Below are positions 5,475-7,800 of a DNA stretch of 7,800 bases, one piece after another. The notes beneath the pieces were generated by a model. That model worked only from the letters and a program-made list of their open reading frames with translations, was not told the DNA's origin and did no database searches. Origin of the DNA: Rhodothermia bacterium (GTDB taxonomy: Bacteria; Bacteroidota; Rhodothermia; Rhodothermales; JABDKH01); the NCBI GenBank assembly GCA_030431165.1, contig JAUIJQ010000131.1, positions 1 through 7,800 of the forward strand. The letters are read 5' to 3'. Numbering within the stretch: the first letter of the stretch is position 1; every line of letters begins with the position of its first letter. The translations under genes were made by a program, and so were the position numbers.

Positions 5475-7490
5475 ATGGCGAACCCGAGTCTCTCCAAAAT
5501 GAAAGGCGTTTCGGCGCGTGACCGCCGGATGATCGAGGACATCGAGGTGATGTTGGGTCCCGAACCGACAGAAATGGGTTTTGTCAAGAATCTGTTTTGG
5601 GGACGCTTCCGGGAGGAGCTGGTATTCCCTTACCCGATTCCAAGCCGCCAGGAAAAGGAGCGCTGCGACGCCTTGTTGGAGCGACTTGAGGTGTACCTGA
5701 AGAACGAGCACCCGGCTGTACAGATCGATGCGGAAGAGCGAATCCCCGAGTGGTGCATCGACAAGTACTTCGAGCTGGGCGTGATGGGGATGACCATCCC
5801 CGAAGAGTACGGTGGTCTTGGGCTCGGCGTTTCGAGTTACAACCGCGTCCTCGAGATGATCGGCAGCTATTGCGGATCATCGGCCGTGATGATATCCGCC
5901 CACCAGTCGATTGGCTGTAAGGCGCTCATGCTCTTCGGTACCGAAGACCAAAAGCGTGAGTACCTGCCGAAGGTTGCCCGCGAGTATCTGTCCGCGTTCT
6001 GCCTGTCAGAGCCTCAGGTCGGTTCTGATGCGGCCGGGCAGGAGACGCGCTGTGAAAAAAGCGAGGACGGCACCTACTATATCCTGAACGGCGAAAAGAA
6101 GTGGAGCACTTCCGGCGCACTTAGCGGGATGTTTACGGTAATGGCCAAGCAGCAGGTGATCGACCCGCGCACCGGGAAGCAGAAAGAGGCCGTAACAGCC
6201 CTGATCGTTACGCCGGATATGGACGGCGTCGACGTGTTCCAGAAGAACCGCTCGAAGACGGGTATTCGCGGTACGTGGCAGGCTCGAATCCGCTTTACGG
6301 ATGTGCGCGTACCCGCCGAGAACCTGCTGCACAAAGAGGGCAAAGGCCTGAACGTTGCACTGACTTGTCTCAACTACGGCAGATGCACGCTGTCGGCCGG
6401 TATCACCGGCGCTGCCAAGCGTGCTCGCGACCAGGCTACGAAGTGGGTACAGACACGCTACCAGTTTGGCAGGCCGCTCGCGGATTTTGAGCTCGTGCAG
6501 CAGCGCATCGCACGGATGGCCGCGTACACTTATGCGATGGACGCCGTCCTCTATCTTGTGACGGGTATGCTGGACCGCGGCGACTCAGACATCATGGTCG
6601 AAACCGCGATCAACAAGCTCTTCTGTTCTGAGTTCGGATGGCACGTGATCGACGACGCCATGCAGATCCAGGGCGGCGAAGGCTACATGACCGAGAACGA
6701 GTTCGAACGCCTCTGGCGCGACAACCAGATCCACCGCATCGTCGAGGGCTCCAACGAAGTCATGCAGTCGTTCATTTTCGCGTATGGCGGAAAGCAGCTC
6801 GCCGAGCAGATGCTTGGAATCCAGGAAGCGCTGGGCTGGGACGACGCGTCCGCGCCGTCAGAAAACCTGAGCCGGCTTATGCGCAACGGCACCAACGCGA
6901 CGCTGCTGAAACGAGCGGTTCCGCTTGCGCTGCAGCTGTTCGCTGGCATCAAGCCCGCCGCCCCTGAGATCTTTGGTTGCCATCCGTCGCTTCAATCGCA
7001 CGCGGCGCGTCTGGCCCGTCTGGTGCAACTCCACTCGCACTACTTCAAGCTTGCGAGTAAGTGGCATCGGGAAGAAATCATCTCGCGCCAGGTCGTCCAG
7101 GCACGCGTCGCTGACAACGCGGCGTATCTCTTTGCGCTCACAGCATCGCTTTCGCGGGCCGATGCCCAGATTCGAAGCGGCGTGCGCGGACTCGAGTATG
7201 AGCGCGACCGGACGGCATTCGATCACCTGTTCGACCTGCTTGAACTGAAGATCAGGGACAACGTCCGTGAGCTCCGTACAAATGCCGACGCCAGCATGGC
7301 TGAGGCGGCTACGGCGGCTCGTCGACACAACGACGCCCTGCCGAACGGGGACTACGTAATCCACGAATCTTCGCCGATTGCGGGCGGCACGGGCCGTCCA
7401 GTGGCCGAGAAGTTCGTGAAGCAGTTCCGCGGAGATCGGTACATCAGTGCCGGCGGCGACGGACACGTCGACCCGGCAAACGTAGTTTGA
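5475..7490 (+). CDS. Long-form acyl-CoA dehydrogenase (VLCAD/ACAD9-like architecture)
   Basis: An FAD enzyme expected to introduce the alpha-beta double bond of a fatty acyl-CoA and pass electrons to electron-transfer flavoprotein. At 671 residues it is far longer than the usual 380. An N-terminal extension of about 90 residues leads to the helical domain (MGMTIPEEYGGLGLGV). The signature is CLSEPQVGSDAAG (176-188), where Val182 sits at a position usually Gly, Ser, Ala or Asn. The flavin-side KKWSTSG contains W210. The C-terminal helical domain has RYQFGRPLADF (328-338), MQIQGGEGYMTE, and RIVEGSNEV, in which E424 occupies the catalytic base position of VLCAD-type enzymes. Residues about 450-671 form an additional, mainly helical domain like that of VLCAD and ACAD9, ending in a Gly-rich tail. 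A short-, long- or very-long-chain preference cannot be read directly. ATG 5475 has no Shine-Dalgarno, and its leader contains the AT-rich ACAATAAAACTT. No electron-transfer flavoprotein or thiolase genes are adjacent. Confidence 0.95.
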   Translation: MANPSLSKMKGVSARDRRMIEDIEVMLGPEPTEMGFVKNLFWGRFREELVFPYPIPSRQEKERCDALLERLEVYLKNEHPAVQIDAEERIPEWCIDKYFELGVMGMTIPEEYGGLGLGVSSYNRVLEMIGSYCGSSAVMISAHQSIGCKALMLFGTEDQKREYLPKVAREYLSAFCLSEPQVGSDAAGQETRCEKSEDGTYYILNGEKKWSTSGALSGMFTVMAKQQVIDPRTGKQKEAVTALIVTPDMDGVDVFQKNRSKTGIRGTWQARIRFTDVRVPAENLLHKEGKGLNVALTCLNYGRCTLSAGITGAAKRARDQATKWVQTRYQFGRPLADFELVQQRIARMAAYTYAMDAVLYLVTGMLDRGDSDIMVETAINKLFCSEFGWHVIDDAMQIQGGEGYMTENEFERLWRDNQIHRIVEGSNEVMQSFIFAYGGKQLAEQMLGIQEALGWDDASAPSENLSRLMRNGTNATLLKRAVPLALQLFAGIKPAAPEIFGCHPSLQSHAARLARLVQLHSHYFKLASKWHREEIISRQVVQARVADNAAYLFALTASLSRADAQIRSGVRGLEYERDRTAFDHLFDLLELKIRDNVRELRTNADASMAEAATAARRHNDALPNGDYVIHESSPIAGGTGRPVAEKFVKQFRGDRYISAGGDGHVDPANVV

Positions 7491-7498
7491 CGGGATCG

Positions 7499-7512
7499 GT
7501 CGCGAGTGCGAC
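7499..7512. terminator. Short hairpin between convergent genes, possible weak terminator
   Basis: GTCGC (7499-7503) and GCGAC (7508-7512) can pair around a four-base GAGT loop, nine bases after the acyl-CoA dehydrogenase stop and before the end of the convergent gene. There is no T-run on either strand, so it is not a canonical intrinsic terminator. Confidence 0.2.
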
Positions 7513-7527
7513 ACGCGCTCGGCAGTA

Positions 7528-7800
7528 CTAGTTCGATGAAGCACCCCTGCCCGCGTAACGCGCAGGCAGCGGGTTACCGTCTCGTTCGTTGTCGAATATC
7601 CACGACATGATCCACCAGCGCTGCCCGTCGTGGAACAGCTGGATGCTGTTGATTCCACGGCGTTGCGGTTCATTTTCGTAACGGTCGGATGTCGCAAACG
7701 TGCTCCACACGTGGGCGACGCTCCCGAAGCGCTCGGTAATGCGGTGGATTTCCCACTCAAAGAACGGTGTCCGGCGCGGGCCTCCAGTGAGCTCGTAGTA
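7528..7800 (-). CDS. C-terminal part of an NTF2/SnoaL-like protein, 5' end outside window
   Basis: Reading leftward from the window edge, the frame is open for 90 residues to a TAG at 7528-7530. The visible protein runs from YYELTGGPRRTPFFEWEIHR through FGSVAHVWSTFATSD, RGINSIQLFHDGQRWWIMSW and IFDNERDGNPLPARY to a short Ser/Asn tail. The alternating strands with FGSVAHVWSTF, RGINSIQL and the RWWIMSWIFDNE block are characteristic of small nuclear-transport-factor-2 family proteins (SnoaL/DUF4440 type), a cone-shaped fold used for many unrelated reactions or for binding. A GTG at 7710 could be mistaken for the start, but the conserved strand VAHVWSTF crosses it, so the gene continues beyond the window. 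It converges on the acyl-CoA dehydrogenase with 37 bp between stops. The specific function is unknown. Confidence 0.8.
   Translation of the reverse strand, partial: YYELTGGPRRTPFFEWEIHRITERFGSVAHVWSTFATSDRYENEPQRRGINSIQLFHDGQRWWIMSWIFDNERDGNPLPARYAGRGASSN

Noticed and set aside
6858..7760. A 300-codon open frame on the minus strand, antisense to the acyl-CoA dehydrogenase
   Set aside because: Its product is Arg/Ser/Thr-rich with no family pattern, it runs through both the acyl-CoA dehydrogenase and, in another frame, the NTF2-like gene. It is explained by GC-rich codon bias.
1..7800. A multi-gene defence, mobile or biosynthetic system
   Set aside because: The genes alternate in strand and belong to unrelated housekeeping or general families. 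There are no nuclease/toxin pairs, transposase, integrase, direct-repeat array or terminal inverted repeats.

Overview
The window looks like ordinary chromosomal DNA from a fairly GC-rich member of the Bacteroidota/Rhodothermota side of the tree, most likely a Rhodothermales-type marine or sediment bacterium. This rests on gene content, not a marker gene: a DUF2851 protein, a subfamily-2 orotidine-5'-phosphate decarboxylase, the C-terminal Met/Gln-rich part of what resembles a DUF4175-type protein, a lipoprotein sulfatase, and several starts without a good Shine-Dalgarno sequence. The assignment is an inference.

Layout, left to right: (1) 2-877 (+), C-terminal part of a large coiled-coil Met/Gln-rich protein whose start lies outside the window; (2) 885-1169 (-), a 94-residue antibiotic-biosynthesis-monooxygenase (ABM) fold protein, convergent with (1) across a 7-bp gap; (3) 1322-2803 (+), a secreted lipoprotein sulfatase of the iduronate-2-sulfatase-like group, divergent from (2) across 152 bp that contain an 8-bp perfect inverted repeat; (4) 2800-4251 (-), a DUF2851 protein whose stop codon overlaps the sulfatase stop on the palindrome CTAG; (5) 4384-5250 (-), pyrF, upstream of DUF2851 on the same strand across 132 bp that contain a possible 22-codon leader ORF; (6) 5475-7490 (+), a long (671 aa) acyl-CoA dehydrogenase, divergent from pyrF across 224 bp; (7) 7528-7800 (-), the C-terminal part of an NTF2/SnoaL-like protein, convergent with (6).

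The genes alternate in strand and appear to be mostly single-gene transcription units. Only pyrF and the DUF2851 gene could share a transcript. There is no evident shared pathway: pyrimidine synthesis (pyrF), fatty acyl-CoA oxidation (acyl-CoA dehydrogenase) and sulfate-ester hydrolysis at the cell envelope (sulfatase) sit side by side. I see no insertion sequence, CRISPR array, tRNA, rRNA, phage gene or defence system. No intergenic stretch exceeds about 225 bp.

I found no convincing undescribed multi-gene system. The observations most worth a second look are the inverted repeat between the ABM and sulfatase genes, the small ORF with a strong ribosome binding site overlapping the DUF2851 start, and the unexplained biochemistry of the DUF2851 protein itself.
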